DNA from: Halalkalibaculum roseum
GTDB taxonomy: Bacteria > Bacteroidota > Rhodothermia > Balneolales > Balneolaceae
Direction of reading: 5' to 3'
Assembly (NCBI RefSeq): GCF_011059145.1
Contig: NZ_JAALLT010000004.1
Location: 1-64,000, forward strand
Length of the DNA: 64,000 nucleotides
Shown here: positions 1 to 10,256 of the stretch, piece by piece
Layout of the letters: each line of letters starts with the position of its first letter
How positions within the stretch are numbered: position 1 is the first letter of the stretch
Translations under genes and position numbers: made by a program
Notes under the pieces: model-generated
What the model was told of the DNA's origin: nothing
Database searches by the model: none
The model's input: the letters and a program-made list of their open reading frames with translations, nothing else

Positions 1-1071
1 CCAAAGAACTACAATCGTATTTTCACGGAGGCCCAATTCTTCAAGTTTATCCATCAGTTTACCTACCTGGGTATCAATGTAGGATACGGCTGCCATATAC
101 CCGTGGATCAATTCTTTTTGTTTTGATTCAGCCAGGTGTAGACTGTCATCTAAGGCAGGTCGGATATCAGAATAACTGCGCAGCTCCCCAAAATTGTGAT
201 ATGCTATTTTGGGACCATTCACGGACTTCTTTTGCCATGAACTCAGCTCAATATTTTCGCGATCATACAAGTCCCAGTATTTTTTGGGAGCAATAAACGG
301 CAAATGAGGTTTTTTAAAACCAACCGCCAGGAAGAATGGTTTTTCTTCAGCAGATAGTTCATCTAACAAGGCCATTCCCCGTTTTGCATGTAATCCATCC
401 AGGTATGCATCATCCGACACATCAAGCATTTCGGTGGACGGTTTTATACGATCTAAGGCATAACTTTTTTGCTTTCTCTTTTTATGAATTCCTTTTTGAG
501 CAGCAGCTTCCATATAGTGTGAAGCCCTGGCCTTCGTCTCTGCTGACTGATAATGCACAAAAGGGTCTCCGTACTCTCCCGGATAATCGGGCATATTACT
601 GTTGAACGGTATGGACCAAGATCTCCTGTCATATCCGTTACCAACCGTACTGCGATCAAAAACTTTTCCGACACCGGTCGTGATGTAGCCCTGTTTCTTA
701 AAATATTGTGGAAGGGTCACTACGTCCGGATTGTGTTCCCTGATCTGCACATGAAGTCTCCACACTTTAGTCTGATCGGGTCTAAGCCCTGTCAACAGAC
801 TGGCTCGTGATGGGCCACATACTGCCTCCTGGGTATGATTATTTAAAAAGGTCACCCCTTCTTCTGCAAGCCTATCCATTTGAGGTGTTTGGATTTGCTC
901 ATTCCCGTAAGCCCCTATCAACGGTTTTAAATCATCTACCGCTATAAATAAAATATTCGGTGGATCATCCGTAGCAGCTTGCATTGCTGACAAAGAGCCT
1001 GATCCAGCCAAAAAGAGCCCGACAATAAAAATGATGAACTTGCTAATGGCATTATCCATGACCAAAGTCAT
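1..1071 (-). CDS. Sulfatase, iduronate-2-sulfatase-like (3' end beyond window)
   Basis: The reading frame stays open from an ATG at 1071 to the window edge, giving about 357 residues, so the C-terminus is missing. An N-terminal hydrophobic signal is followed by [11 protein letters not shown], whose DD binds the catalytic metal. CGPSRAS (Cys about residue 85) is the C-x-P-S-R sequence in which the Cys is matured to formylglycine. The spacing and the later segments DDAYLDG and KPHLPF are typical of the iduronate-2-sulfatase-like branch of the alkaline-phosphatase superfamily, which removes sulfate esters from glycans. The likely location is the periplasm. It lies 20 bp after the preceding sulfatase, so the two are probably co-transcribed as the distal genes of the polysaccharide locus. 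A second ATG at 1059 is possible; an AGGA lies about 12 bp upstream of the first. The exact substrate is inference. Confidence 0.9.
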   Translation of the reverse strand, partial: MTLVMDNAISKFIIFIVGLFLAGSGSLSAMQAATDDPPNILFIAVDDLKPLIGAYGNEQIQTPQMDRLAEEGVTFLNNHTQEAVCGPSRASLLTGLRPDQTKVWRLHVQIREHNPDVVTLPQYFKKQGYITTGVGKVFDRSTVGNGYDRRSWSIPFNSNMPDYPGEYGDPFVHYQSAETKARASHYMEAAAQKGIHKKRKQKSYALDRIKPSTEMLDVSDDAYLDGLHAKRGMALLDELSAEEKPFFLAVGFKKPHLPFIAPKKYWDLYDRENIELSSWQKKSVNGPKIAYHNFGELRSYSDIRPALDDSLHLAESKQKELIHGYMAAVSYIDTQVGKLMDKLEELGLRENTIVVLW

Positions 1072-1091
1072 TTGTTTTTTAATCCTATATT

Positions 1092-2666
1092 TCATTCAGT
1101 CTTATTCCCAAAATCAGTATCTGTAATCATGCGATACTCCTCTAAGGATTTATCATCTTTGTAGGTTTCTTGCAGTCCATTGAGTCTCTGTTTTAACTCC
1201 TCAATCTTATCCTGATATTGAGGCTCATTTATCAGGTTTTTGAGTTCGTCTGGATCTTTTTCTAAGTCATAAAACTCCCACTCGTCGATGCTATAGTAAA
1301 AGTGAGCCAGCTTATAGCGCTGTGTCCTAATGCCATAATGTGGCTGGACGTGATGCCAAAACGGCCACTCGTAATAGTGGTAATACATGGATTGTCGCCA
1401 ATCTTCCGGGGTATTACCCATAGCATTTGAAGCAAAACTTCGTCCCTGTACTTCATCCGGTGTAGATATACCGGCAAAATCCAACAGGGTTGGGGCGAAA
1501 TCAATATTGGTTATGATATCGTTGTTTTCGGTACCTGCTTTCAATTTTTCCGGATATCGTACCAAAAATGGCATACGCAGCGATTCCTCGTAAATGAATC
1601 GTTTGTCAAAAAAGCCATGATCACCCAGGTAAAACCCTTGGTCGGATGTATAAACGACGATGGTGTTATCGGTCAATCCCTGCTTATCCAGGTAATCCAA
1701 TACACGCCCTACATTGTCATCAACTGATTTTACCGTGGCAAGATAATCTTTAATGTAGCGCTGGTATTTCCACTTTTTTGCCTCCTCATCCGACATGTCG
1801 GGATTTGGTTTTACCACTTCACCAGGCTCATTACCATACCAGAGCCAATCTCTTAACGCTTGCCCTTCCAGTGAATCAGGGGGATCCATCTTCATATCCT
1901 TGCGGTTGAGGTAATGCATGGTCATCCAGGTATCACCCGCTGTATTCTCTCTGCCTTCATAATCATCATTAAAAGTATCCGGATAGGGCATCTCAATATC
2001 CTCCCACAGGTCTTCGTATTTTTTGTCCGGTTCCCAAGCTCTATGAGGGGCCTTATATTGTAGTAACATCATAAATGGCTGATCCTCATTACGCTGCTCT
2101 TGCAACCATTCAAGTGCAAAATCGGTACTTAGATTCGTTGCATAGCCCTGTTCTTTTATTTCTTTACCATTCTCGTTGTATAACGGATCCCAATAAAAAC
2201 CCTGTTGGCCGGCACCTTCATGGTATTTGAAGTTATCAAACCCTTTGGGCTCGGATCCCAAATGCCACTTGCCAAACAATGCTGTTTGGTACCCCCCATT
2301 TTGAAATTCCTGGGGAAAAGTCCATTGTGATGCATCAAACTTACCACCGCTCTGATTCTTATAATAGCCATGCAGGTTGGCGTATTTACCCGTTAAAATA
2401 CTGGCACGACTTGGCCCGCAAATAGCATTGGTTGCAAATACATTATTGAATTTTACCCCCTCCTTCGCCAGTCTATCAATATTAGGAGTTGGAGCCAAGT
2501 CATCATAAATGCCGCCATATGCTGAAATTGCGTGAGCGGCATGGTCATCAGCCATTATGTAGATGATATTCGGACGGTCAGTAGTTGAACCATTGTCTTC
2601 CTGGCTGGTGCAGGAGTACAGCAAAAATAACGCTAAGAACAGGATTACATTTTTTCTCAAATTCAT
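1092..2666 (-). CDS. Lipoprotein sulfatase (arylsulfatase/sulfohydrolase family)
   Basis: This 524-residue protein hydrolyses sulfate esters or N-sulfate on a glycan. The N-terminus is a lipoprotein signal ending LLYSC (Cys about 19), so it is probably lipid-anchored. [12 protein letters not shown] carries the metal-binding Asp pair (D40, D41), and [12 protein letters not shown] (C83) is the formylglycine signature. [14 protein letters not shown] and [17 protein letters not shown] are further active-site blocks. The length is normal for S1 sulfatases. It sits 17 bp downstream of the GH3 gene, so desulfation and glycosidic cleavage are probably co-expressed. The YYKNQ and WTFPQEFQ region recalls N-sulfoglucosamine or GlcNAc-6-sulfatases, but the substrate is not established. 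Confidence 0.95.
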   Translation of the reverse strand: MNLRKNVILFLALFLLYSCTSQEDNGSTTDRPNIIYIMADDHAAHAISAYGGIYDDLAPTPNIDRLAKEGVKFNNVFATNAICGPSRASILTGKYANLHGYYKNQSGGKFDASQWTFPQEFQNGGYQTALFGKWHLGSEPKGFDNFKYHEGAGQQGFYWDPLYNENGKEIKEQGYATNLSTDFALEWLQEQRNEDQPFMMLLQYKAPHRAWEPDKKYEDLWEDIEMPYPDTFNDDYEGRENTAGDTWMTMHYLNRKDMKMDPPDSLEGQALRDWLWYGNEPGEVVKPNPDMSDEEAKKWKYQRYIKDYLATVKSVDDNVGRVLDYLDKQGLTDNTIVVYTSDQGFYLGDHGFFDKRFIYEESLRMPFLVRYPEKLKAGTENNDIITNIDFAPTLLDFAGISTPDEVQGRSFASNAMGNTPEDWRQSMYYHYYEWPFWHHVQPHYGIRTQRYKLAHFYYSIDEWEFYDLEKDPDELKNLINEPQYQDKIEELKQRLNGLQETYKDDKSLEEYRMITDTDFGNKTE

Positions 2667-2683
2667 CAGATTCAGTGAATTAT

Positions 2684-4990
2684 TTATTTAGTGTTAAAAG
2701 TTTTTTGTATGAGATCCTCATCTCGGGATGATCCTCCTACCATCAGGCTAAACTCACCCGGTTCAACGACGTAGTTCAAATTTCGATCAAATAATCCCAG
2801 ATCATCATAGGAAATGGTGAATGTCACCGTCTTGGCTTCGCCCTTTTCCAAGGTCAACCGTTGATACCCTTTCAATTCTTTAACAGGTTGCGTTACCGAA
2901 GCATATTTATCTTGGATGTAAAGCTGCGCTATTTCTTGGCCCTTCCGGTTTCCAGTATTGGTAATATCCACCGAAACCTCCAGGGTATCTCCTTTCTCCA
3001 GAGTAGCATCAGCGATTGATAGATCACTGTATTCAAAAGTGGTATAACTCAGTCCATAGCCAAAATGGAATAGTGGTCCTGTTTCGTCCAGCACATAATG
3101 GTGAAAATACTGTGACGGTTTATGGTTATACACTTGCATGATTTGCCCCACATTTCTGGGAAACGTAATTGGAAGCTTCCCACTAGGATTCACTTCACCA
3201 AATAAAATTTCTGCTAATGCCTGCCCTCCCTTCGCTCCGGGTTCCCAAGCCTCGATCAAGGCCGGCACATTTTCCGAAATCCATTCTACTCCTAGCGGAC
3301 GACCGTTGACCAAGACTACAACCACTGGCTTGCCGGATTTTTTCAATTCTTTGATATACCTAAGTTGATCACCATGTAATTTTACGGTAGAGGCATCACG
3401 GTTTTCCCCACTGGTTTTCCATCGGTACTGGTAGCGCAGAGAATTTTCTCCAACCACCGCTACCGTGAGATCAGCTTTGGCAGCTTTTTGCCGAGCTTCT
3501 TCAAATTTGTTTTCGCTCAGTTTAGATTTGATATGTCCATATTCCAGGAACTCAACATTAGCTTCAGGAACTACTTTACGAATGCCTTCAAAAACAGTGG
3601 TGATGTTATCTTCAGGTTGTTCCAACACCCAGTCTCCCAGTATGCTCTGGTTATTAGCATTGGGGCCCGTTACCAGTATGTTATCATACTTATTCTTACC
3701 CAAGGGAAGGAGTCCATCATTCTTAAGTAAGACGATTGACTCGTGGGCGGCCTCAAGAGCTGTTTCTTGATGCTGGTCGGTAAATATTGCATTCTCAAAT
3801 TGATCCTCATCTACGAAAGGATCTTCAAACAGCCCCAACCGAAATTTTGCTTCTAATATTCGTCTGGCCGACTTATTAATCCGTTCTTCAGAAATTACGC
3901 CCTCTTCCACCAGCTCAACAACTTTTGGAGTGAATCCCGGACCATGCATATGCATATCCATGCCCGCTTCTATAGTCTGGCGAAAAGCATCTTTATACGT
4001 TGGCGCAACCCGGTGTAAATCTTTAAGTCGTTCAATATCCATCCAGTCACTAACCACGAAACCATTAAAACCATACTCCTCACGAAATAAATTTTCCAGC
4101 AACCATTTATTCGCATGTGCCGGTACACCGTTGATCTCGTTATGAGAAGCCATTGCGGTATATACACCCGCTTCAATTGCAGCCTTAAAAGGCGGCAGAA
4201 ATACTTCGCGAAGGGAGTGATCCGATATATCGGCAGGTGCTGCATTTAAACCATTGACAGATTCACCGCCACCAATTGCATGCTTAGCATTCGCAATCAC
4301 GTTATCAGTGAAATCAGAATCTGTACCTTGAAGTCCTTGAATTAACTTCACTCCAAAATCTGATACCAGTTTCGGATCTTCACCAAAGGTTTCGCCAACT
4401 CTCCCCCATCGTGGATCTCGAGCTACTTCGATGTTAGGAGAAAATGTCCACTGAGCTCCCATGGCACGCATCTCTTTTGCAGTCTGCCGGCCAATCGTTT
4501 TAACAAGAGTCGTATCCCAAGTACTGGCTAAACTTATAGGTGAAGGATATACCGTGGCGCCACGATTCAAGCCATTGCCGTGAATTGCATCTATCCCTAT
4601 CAACAAAGGTATCTGTAAACGGCTTTCCTGAGCTAACTCCTGCAGATGATTGGCTTCTTCTATTGTTGTAACATGAAGAAAGGATCCGATCTTACCCTCT
4701 CTAACCATTTGGGCTACTTCACTGGAATGTAGATTTTCATAAAAACCCTGAGCATCGTTATTTGCCAGCTCTTCAGCCGACAAATTTTGCTCTGCTTTTT
4801 TCATATGCTCAAGGCCTACAAATTGAGCCATTTGAGCAACTTTTTCTTCCAGAGTCATTTTATTTAAAAGGTTATCAACACGATCCTCTATCGGTAATTT
4901 TGGGTTAGTATAATCCCTATTCTGTGTAGTACAACTTGCACACAAAAAAAGGGTCAAAATTAAAATTATGTACCTATCCAGAGAGTTCAA
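2684..4990 (-). CDS. bglX: Glycoside hydrolase family 3 beta-glycosidase (BglX-like)
   Basis: This 768-residue exo-acting beta-glycosidase is probably a beta-glucosidase or xylosidase that trims oligosaccharides in the periplasm. A lipoprotein signal ends in LCASC. The GH3 N-terminal barrel shows GIDAIHGNG, DPRWGRVGETFGED and AKHAIGGG (K236/H237). FVVSDWMDIE gives the catalytic nucleophile D315. The alpha/beta sandwich domain follows, and then a C-terminal fibronectin III-like domain beginning near GYGLSYTTFEYSDL. Length and domain order match BglX. It lies in the polysaccharide locus directly upstream of the sulfatases. A strong terminator separates it from susD, so it may have its own promoter. 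The gene symbol is by family resemblance only. Confidence 0.95.
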   Translation of the reverse strand: MNSLDRYIILILTLFLCASCTTQNRDYTNPKLPIEDRVDNLLNKMTLEEKVAQMAQFVGLEHMKKAEQNLSAEELANNDAQGFYENLHSSEVAQMVREGKIGSFLHVTTIEEANHLQELAQESRLQIPLLIGIDAIHGNGLNRGATVYPSPISLASTWDTTLVKTIGRQTAKEMRAMGAQWTFSPNIEVARDPRWGRVGETFGEDPKLVSDFGVKLIQGLQGTDSDFTDNVIANAKHAIGGGESVNGLNAAPADISDHSLREVFLPPFKAAIEAGVYTAMASHNEINGVPAHANKWLLENLFREEYGFNGFVVSDWMDIERLKDLHRVAPTYKDAFRQTIEAGMDMHMHGPGFTPKVVELVEEGVISEERINKSARRILEAKFRLGLFEDPFVDEDQFENAIFTDQHQETALEAAHESIVLLKNDGLLPLGKNKYDNILVTGPNANNQSILGDWVLEQPEDNITTVFEGIRKVVPEANVEFLEYGHIKSKLSENKFEEARQKAAKADLTVAVVGENSLRYQYRWKTSGENRDASTVKLHGDQLRYIKELKKSGKPVVVVLVNGRPLGVEWISENVPALIEAWEPGAKGGQALAEILFGEVNPSGKLPITFPRNVGQIMQVYNHKPSQYFHHYVLDETGPLFHFGYGLSYTTFEYSDLSIADATLEKGDTLEVSVDITNTGNRKGQEIAQLYIQDKYASVTQPVKELKGYQRLTLEKGEAKTVTFTISYDDLGLFDRNLNYVVEPGEFSLMVGGSSRDEDLIQKTFNTK

Positions 4991-5089
4991 TTGTTTACTA
5001 AACTTGATTTTGAATGACCAATTTTCAGATACCGATGAACACAGTAAGCTATAGTTGTTGAATAAATGGAGTACGTCAATATGAGCTTT

Positions 5090-5118
5090 AAAAAAAGCAG
5101 GGCCATCTCAGGCCCTGC
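5090..5118 (-). terminator. Rho-independent terminator after susD
   Basis: A perfect 8 bp GC-rich stem (GCAGGGCC / GGCCCTGC) with a 6-base loop is followed on the minus strand by a run of T. It ends or attenuates the susC-susD transcript before the GH3 and sulfatase genes. Confidence 0.85.
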
Positions 5119-5174
5119 ATAAAGCCCTAAGGGGTAACTATATTCGAGCTTTTTAGGATACTTACTGGTTTGAA

Positions 5175-6728
5175 TTAATAACCAGGGTTTTGATCAGAAG
5201 GTGTAATAGCCGGATTTGCATTTATTTCGTTTGCAGGAATAGGGAACAGCATATTTTTTTCGCTTTCAGGGAAAACAAAATCCAGATCAGTGTTATTTGG
5301 ATTGTTATTATGTTTCCTTATTACGTTTTCCAGGAAGTAATCGTAACCCCTCCGTCGCACATCAAACCAGGTTTGTGCCTCCCCGATTAACTCAAAGACT
5401 CGCTCCTGCATGATTCTTTCACGAAATTCATCTTGAGTCATTCCCGACCAATCAGCTGGATCCGGTGAATCGGAAACTCCGTCACCGTCAATATCTCGAG
5501 CTCTGGCTAATACTTGATTTACATATTGGTAGGCATTTGAAGGCCCGTTCAATTCATTTTCAATTTCTGCCAGGAGTAACAAGTGGTCAGCATATCGAAG
5601 ATAAGGTAAGTTAATATTTACAAGCTTAGAATTTGATATACCGGGCACATGCCATTTTTGTAAACCGGGCCATCCTCTTTTATCTCTGTTATTTACCGGA
5701 TATAAATCTAATTCCTTGGGACCTTTGTTTCGATATTTAATGTAAGATGAATCAGCATAGCTAATACCCATCCTAGGATCCTCAGGATACATTTGAATAT
5801 GAGTATCGTAAACCTCCTTATTGATCTTTACGCGTTCCCTGGTATTGGTATTTGGATAGTAACGTCTTAGCATTGTTTCCAATACCATTCGTAATGAAAT
5901 TTCCCTATTCAATTGAATCTCAAAAATACTTTCAACCGAATTTTCTTTCATGGGGTGCCAGAGTTCACTATAACTACTCACCAAATCATACGGTCCTTCA
6001 TTGTAAACCGTAATGGCATTATCATATGCATCCTGCCAATATTGGGAACTATTGTCATTTCCTGCCATCGTCACGTAAACTTTTGCAAGCAGAGCGTGTG
6101 CTGCATATTTGTTAGGACGACCTGTACGTTGCTCTGAAGGATCATGCATCAGTGACTTAGCATTTTCCAAATCCGATATAATGGCGTTATATACTTCTTC
6201 AACCGGTGTTCTAGGTATGGCTAAGGTTTCTGTCGTTGTTGGCTCAAGAGTTAAAGGTACTGCACCCCACATCCTTACCAGGTTGAAATAGGTTACCGCT
6301 CTTAAAAAGTATACTTCTCCTAAAATTGGATCCTTTTCAGATGGATCGAGATTTGACTCATTAAGGTTTTTAATAACGTCGTTTGCCCGATTTATCATGC
6401 GGTACATATCAGACCACATTTTACCAAGGAACTTGCCGTTAGGTAAAGGATTTAGTTGATATAAATCTTTACTTGCACCGTGATCCCCATAAAACTTCCC
6501 CGAATGCATCATTAATACTATAGGATAACTCCTAGTGGAGTAATGGTACCCTATCATAGCACCATAGACACCTGTTAATGCTGCCTGTGCGCCTTCTTCA
6601 CTAGAATAAAGGTTTGTTTCATTCAGAAAAGTACTCGGATTTTCAGTTATCATATCCGTGCACGAAGGAGCCGTTAGAATTATTATGGCTATAAAAATTG
6701 ATGTAATTGAGCGTTTCATGATAATCAA
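5175..6728 (-). CDS. susD: SusD/RagB family outer-membrane glycan-binding lipoprotein
   Basis: This 517-residue surface lipoprotein caps the SusC pore and binds oligosaccharide before import. The signal peptide ends TAPSC. The N-terminal SusD-like helical/TPR region contains GVYGAMIGYH and GEVYFLRAVTYFNLVRMWG, the hallmark block of the family. The C-terminal RagB/SusD domain includes RYADHLLLLAEIENEL and ERVFELIGEAQTWFDVRRRG and ends in the typical FPIPANEINANPAI. It starts 10 bp after susC, so translation is probably linked and the two proteins form one complex. The ligand cannot be read from the sequence, but the adjacent sulfatases suggest a sulfated glycan. Confidence 0.96.
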   Translation of the reverse strand: MIIMKRSITSIFIAIIILTAPSCTDMITENPSTFLNETNLYSSEEGAQAALTGVYGAMIGYHYSTRSYPIVLMMHSGKFYGDHGASKDLYQLNPLPNGKFLGKMWSDMYRMINRANDVIKNLNESNLDPSEKDPILGEVYFLRAVTYFNLVRMWGAVPLTLEPTTTETLAIPRTPVEEVYNAIISDLENAKSLMHDPSEQRTGRPNKYAAHALLAKVYVTMAGNDNSSQYWQDAYDNAITVYNEGPYDLVSSYSELWHPMKENSVESIFEIQLNREISLRMVLETMLRRYYPNTNTRERVKINKEVYDTHIQMYPEDPRMGISYADSSYIKYRNKGPKELDLYPVNNRDKRGWPGLQKWHVPGISNSKLVNINLPYLRYADHLLLLAEIENELNGPSNAYQYVNQVLARARDIDGDGVSDSPDPADWSGMTQDEFRERIMQERVFELIGEAQTWFDVRRRGYDYFLENVIRKHNNNPNNTDLDFVFPESEKNMLFPIPANEINANPAITPSDQNPGY

Positions 6729-6738
6729 ATCTCTAAAA

Positions 6739-9700
6739 TTAGAATTTTAGGTTGACGCCAAAAATTATGGACTTCATTTTCGGGTATGTGTTGTAATCAA
6801 CACCAATTCTGGTACCGTCCCAAGGGAAAGCATTTACCTCTGGATCCCAGCCACTGTAGTCCGTTATTGTTACCAGGTTATTACCAGTTGTATAGACATT
6901 TAGACCCCGAAGAAAACTGATTTTTGATACAGGAACATTGTAGGAAAGGGTTACATTAGATAGTCTAATAAAACTGCCATCTTCTACGATAAAATCAGGA
7001 AAGTCGCCACGGTAGGTATAACCAATACGTGGATAAGCACCGTCTTGATTATCGGGTCGCCATGCATCATAATATGCTTCCGAACGAATATTCTCTGCAT
7101 TACCCTCTGCATAGGCTTCCCTGAGTAAGTTACCATTGGCAATATCAAAGTTTTGGATAGCATCGATATAAAAATCGAGGCTAATATTCTTGTAGGTAAT
7201 TGAAGAATTGATACCAAATGAGTAATCAGGATTCGGATCTCCGATTATTGTTTTGTCATTTGGGTCTATGTTACCATCTCCATTTCTATCAATATATTTT
7301 ATATCACCAGCCTGTGCTGTAATTCCTTGGTAAGTGGGTGCATTTTGAGCTTCCTCTTGAGTCTGTATTATACCATCAGTTTGATACCCCCAGAATACTC
7401 CAACCGGTTGTCCAACTGCAAATATGTTTGCAGGTGTTTTAAAATAACTACCACCAGAAACTTCACTGCCTAAAAATGCTTCGAGTTCTCTACCACCGAA
7501 ATCACCTGTTGATAAACCTAAATCCAGGATTTCATTCCGATTAAAAGAAATGTTACCACCAACGTTAATTGTAAAATCTTTTTTCTGAATTACATTACCA
7601 TTGAGCGCTAACTCTACACCTTTATTTGCGATGGAACCTCGATTTACAAAAAAGTTGTCAAATCCACTTGAAGGACCTAAGCTAATACGTTGTAAAAGGT
7701 CTTTGGTCTCTTTGTAATAGATATCAAGACTACCATTCAACTGATTATTCCAGAATCCGAAATCTATACCCGCATTATACTGCGTTGTAGTTTCCCAGGT
7801 AAGATCTTCATTTGCCAGTGAACTTAGAGCAGCTCCCGCTTCAAGACTGTTTGATGCATCCGGATAGGGTGCATAATTGTACGGTGTCAACGTTTGATAG
7901 GGCTGTAATGACTGACTGCCTGTAATACCCCAACCTGCCCTAATTTTTAATTCGGAAAATAAATCGAGGTCTTTGATAAACTGCTCGTTACCAGCTCGCC
8001 ATGCAACCGCAAAAGAAGGGAAAAAGCCCCACTTATTTCCTTCTGTGAATTTACTGGATCCGTCAGCTCTTAGTGATGCTGTGACTAAATAATTGTTATA
8101 AAGACGATAATTCAAACGGGCCAGTCCAGATAGAACAGAGATTCTTCTATTTTCCTTCTCGTATGGGAATACACTATTAGCAAAACCAATACCATCTGCC
8201 CGCAAAGCTTCAGAGAAGAAATCATGTCCTTCAACAGATGCATCTTTTTTAATTCTACGATCAAAAGTTCCAACTAAAGTGGCTCTTAAGTTATGGTTTT
8301 CACCCAGATCTCCATTGAATCGAAGAATACTGTCAATATTATAGCCAAAGTAATCAAGAGTAGAATTCGCGGCTAAACCATTTACTTCTTCACCAACAAA
8401 GAGTTCGGTTCCATACCAGGTTTTTCTCGTTTTATTTCTAACTGTTCCACCTAAGCGTAAGATGTAGTTAAAGTTACTACTTATGTCATAGTTTGCTTTA
8501 AGCCCTCCAATAAAACGTGTTTCCTCAGAGAGGTCATCATACCCTTGCAGCCATGCTCTTGGTCCTTCTAATTCAAGGTCATATTCCTGATCCTCTTGAA
8601 AGTTATCTAACAACGGTGCTTTTCCTAACATCTGGCGTATGATACTGAAACGTGTACCACCTCCGGCATTTGAGCCCTGGGTCTGGTCATTTTTTCTGAA
8701 CATACCCGTTAACCGAGTACTTATCTGTAAATTGTCACCCACATCTCGGTCAAGGTTTAGACGAAAGTCCCCCTGTTGTAAACCCGTATTCTCAACGATT
8801 CCTTCTTGTTTGTTATAACCAGCTGCAAAAAAGTAATTAGTTTTCTCAAGAGCACCAGTAATGCTAATTCTATGTTGTTGACTTACTGATGTCCTAAGAA
8901 TGTCATCCTGCCAATTAATTGGTGTTGCAACAGGAGCTAAAGAATCAGCACCTCCATCCCTGTCATAGGGTTGAATATTACCATCATCTCTGATGTAATA
9001 TGCATCACCAAAACCTTGCAATTGGTTATACTCATTTTGATATCTGGCATACCCTAAGGGGTCAAGCATTGGCATATCATTTGATACGCGACCTAACTCA
9101 GTAGATCCATTATATTCAACATTTGTTCTACCCTGTTGCCCTGTTTTAGTGGTAATTAAGACAACTCCATTAGCTCCCCTTGATCCATAAATTGCTGTAG
9201 CTGAAGCATCCTTTAATATTTGAATATCCTTAATATCATTTGGATTTATCCCAGTGAGTGCATCTTGGGGTGCTTGTTCCGTGCCAAATTCACCAGTACC
9301 ACTCTTCATTTGGTCAGTTGATGAATTCATAATAACACCATCAACTACATATAGAGGCTGATTGTCCCCACGCAATGAACTAACACCCCGAATATTTACA
9401 TCAACAGTACTACCAGGTTGACCACTTGTAGTTTTTACTACAACTCCAGCTGCTTTTCCTTGCAAAAGAGATGATACGCTATTATGCCGGTTGGCTTCAT
9501 TTTGATTTACTGATACAGAACTAACTGATCCGGTAACATCAGATCTAGTACTACTCCCATAGCCAACTACTACTAGTTCTTCACCACTTAAAGTCTGTTG
9601 TTGTAATGAAACATCCACTTGAGATCTACCTTCAATAGGTACCTCAAGTTTTTGATATCCTATATATGAAAACACCAAGGTATCTTGAGGTGAAGAAGTT

Positions 9701-10209
9701 TCTAATGAATACCTGCCTTCCAGATTTGTTGCTACTCCGTTTGTTGTACCTTTTACAACTACATTAACTCCAATTAGTGCTTCTCCACTTTCTGCATCAG
9801 TTACTATACCATCAACACGATGGATTATTGGTGTTTCACTAGTAAACCTCTCGTCATTTTTACTAAAAATGGCATAAGTCTTAGGATTGAGATTTTTAAA
9901 CTCAATTCCTTGCCCAGTGAATAAGGTACTTAGAGCTTGATCAACTTTTGGAGGTAACTCATAAGGTCTCGTCACTTTTTTATCAGTTATAACGTCAGTA
10001 TGGTAAAGAAATACGACCTTATATTGCTTTTCAAAAATTTTAAGAGCTTCTGTAAAAGTCATCCCTCGTTCAATTTGCACTTTCTGATGACTTTGTTGCT
10101 CTACCTTCATCAAAGAACTCAATCTTTGAGCTTCTGTAGGACTATTCCATAAAATTAGTCCAAGAATAACCAGGCAAACTTTAAAGATTCGTTCCTTTAG
10201 GAAATTCAT
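6739..10209 (-). CDS. susC: SusC/RagA TonB-dependent transporter with STN signalling domain
   Basis: This 1156-residue outer-membrane barrel imports glycan oligomers using TonB energy. After the signal peptide comes an STN domain (about 45-110, FTEALKIFEKQYKVVFLYH), which contacts a FecR anti-sigma factor. Next is a carboxypeptidase-regulatory-like domain (IHRVDGIVTDAESGEALIG, about 130-210). The plug starts at VVVGYGSSTRSDVTGSVSSV and includes LRGDNQPLYVVDGVIM. The barrel ends in a terminal aromatic residue (FGVNLKF). The STN domain and the upstream sigma/FecR genes indicate cell-surface signalling, in which substrate binding releases the ECF sigma factor to induce this operon. That coupling is inference from family knowledge. 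Confidence 0.97.
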   Translation of the reverse strand: MNFLKERIFKVCLVILGLILWNSPTEAQRLSSLMKVEQQSHQKVQIERGMTFTEALKIFEKQYKVVFLYHTDVITDKKVTRPYELPPKVDQALSTLFTGQGIEFKNLNPKTYAIFSKNDERFTSETPIIHRVDGIVTDAESGEALIGVNVVVKGTTNGVATNLEGRYSLETSSPQDTLVFSYIGYQKLEVPIEGRSQVDVSLQQQTLSGEELVVVGYGSSTRSDVTGSVSSVSVNQNEANRHNSVSSLLQGKAAGVVVKTTSGQPGSTVDVNIRGVSSLRGDNQPLYVVDGVIMNSSTDQMKSGTGEFGTEQAPQDALTGINPNDIKDIQILKDASATAIYGSRGANGVVLITTKTGQQGRTNVEYNGSTELGRVSNDMPMLDPLGYARYQNEYNQLQGFGDAYYIRDDGNIQPYDRDGGADSLAPVATPINWQDDILRTSVSQQHRISITGALEKTNYFFAAGYNKQEGIVENTGLQQGDFRLNLDRDVGDNLQISTRLTGMFRKNDQTQGSNAGGGTRFSIIRQMLGKAPLLDNFQEDQEYDLELEGPRAWLQGYDDLSEETRFIGGLKANYDISSNFNYILRLGGTVRNKTRKTWYGTELFVGEEVNGLAANSTLDYFGYNIDSILRFNGDLGENHNLRATLVGTFDRRIKKDASVEGHDFFSEALRADGIGFANSVFPYEKENRRISVLSGLARLNYRLYNNYLVTASLRADGSSKFTEGNKWGFFPSFAVAWRAGNEQFIKDLDLFSELKIRAGWGITGSQSLQPYQTLTPYNYAPYPDASNSLEAGAALSSLANEDLTWETTTQYNAGIDFGFWNNQLNGSLDIYYKETKDLLQRISLGPSSGFDNFFVNRGSIANKGVELALNGNVIQKKDFTINVGGNISFNRNEILDLGLSTGDFGGRELEAFLGSEVSGGSYFKTPANIFAVGQPVGVFWGYQTDGIIQTQEEAQNAPTYQGITAQAGDIKYIDRNGDGNIDPNDKTIIGDPNPDYSFGINSSITYKNISLDFYIDAIQNFDIANGNLLREAYAEGNAENIRSEAYYDAWRPDNQDGAYPRIGYTYRGDFPDFIVEDGSFIRLSNVTLSYNVPVSKISFLRGLNVYTTGNNLVTITDYSGWDPEVNAFPWDGTRIGVDYNTYPKMKSIIFGVNLKF

Positions 10210-10256
10210 AATTGAGTAGTTTTATCTATTAACAGTATAGTTTTCCGTATGTATTA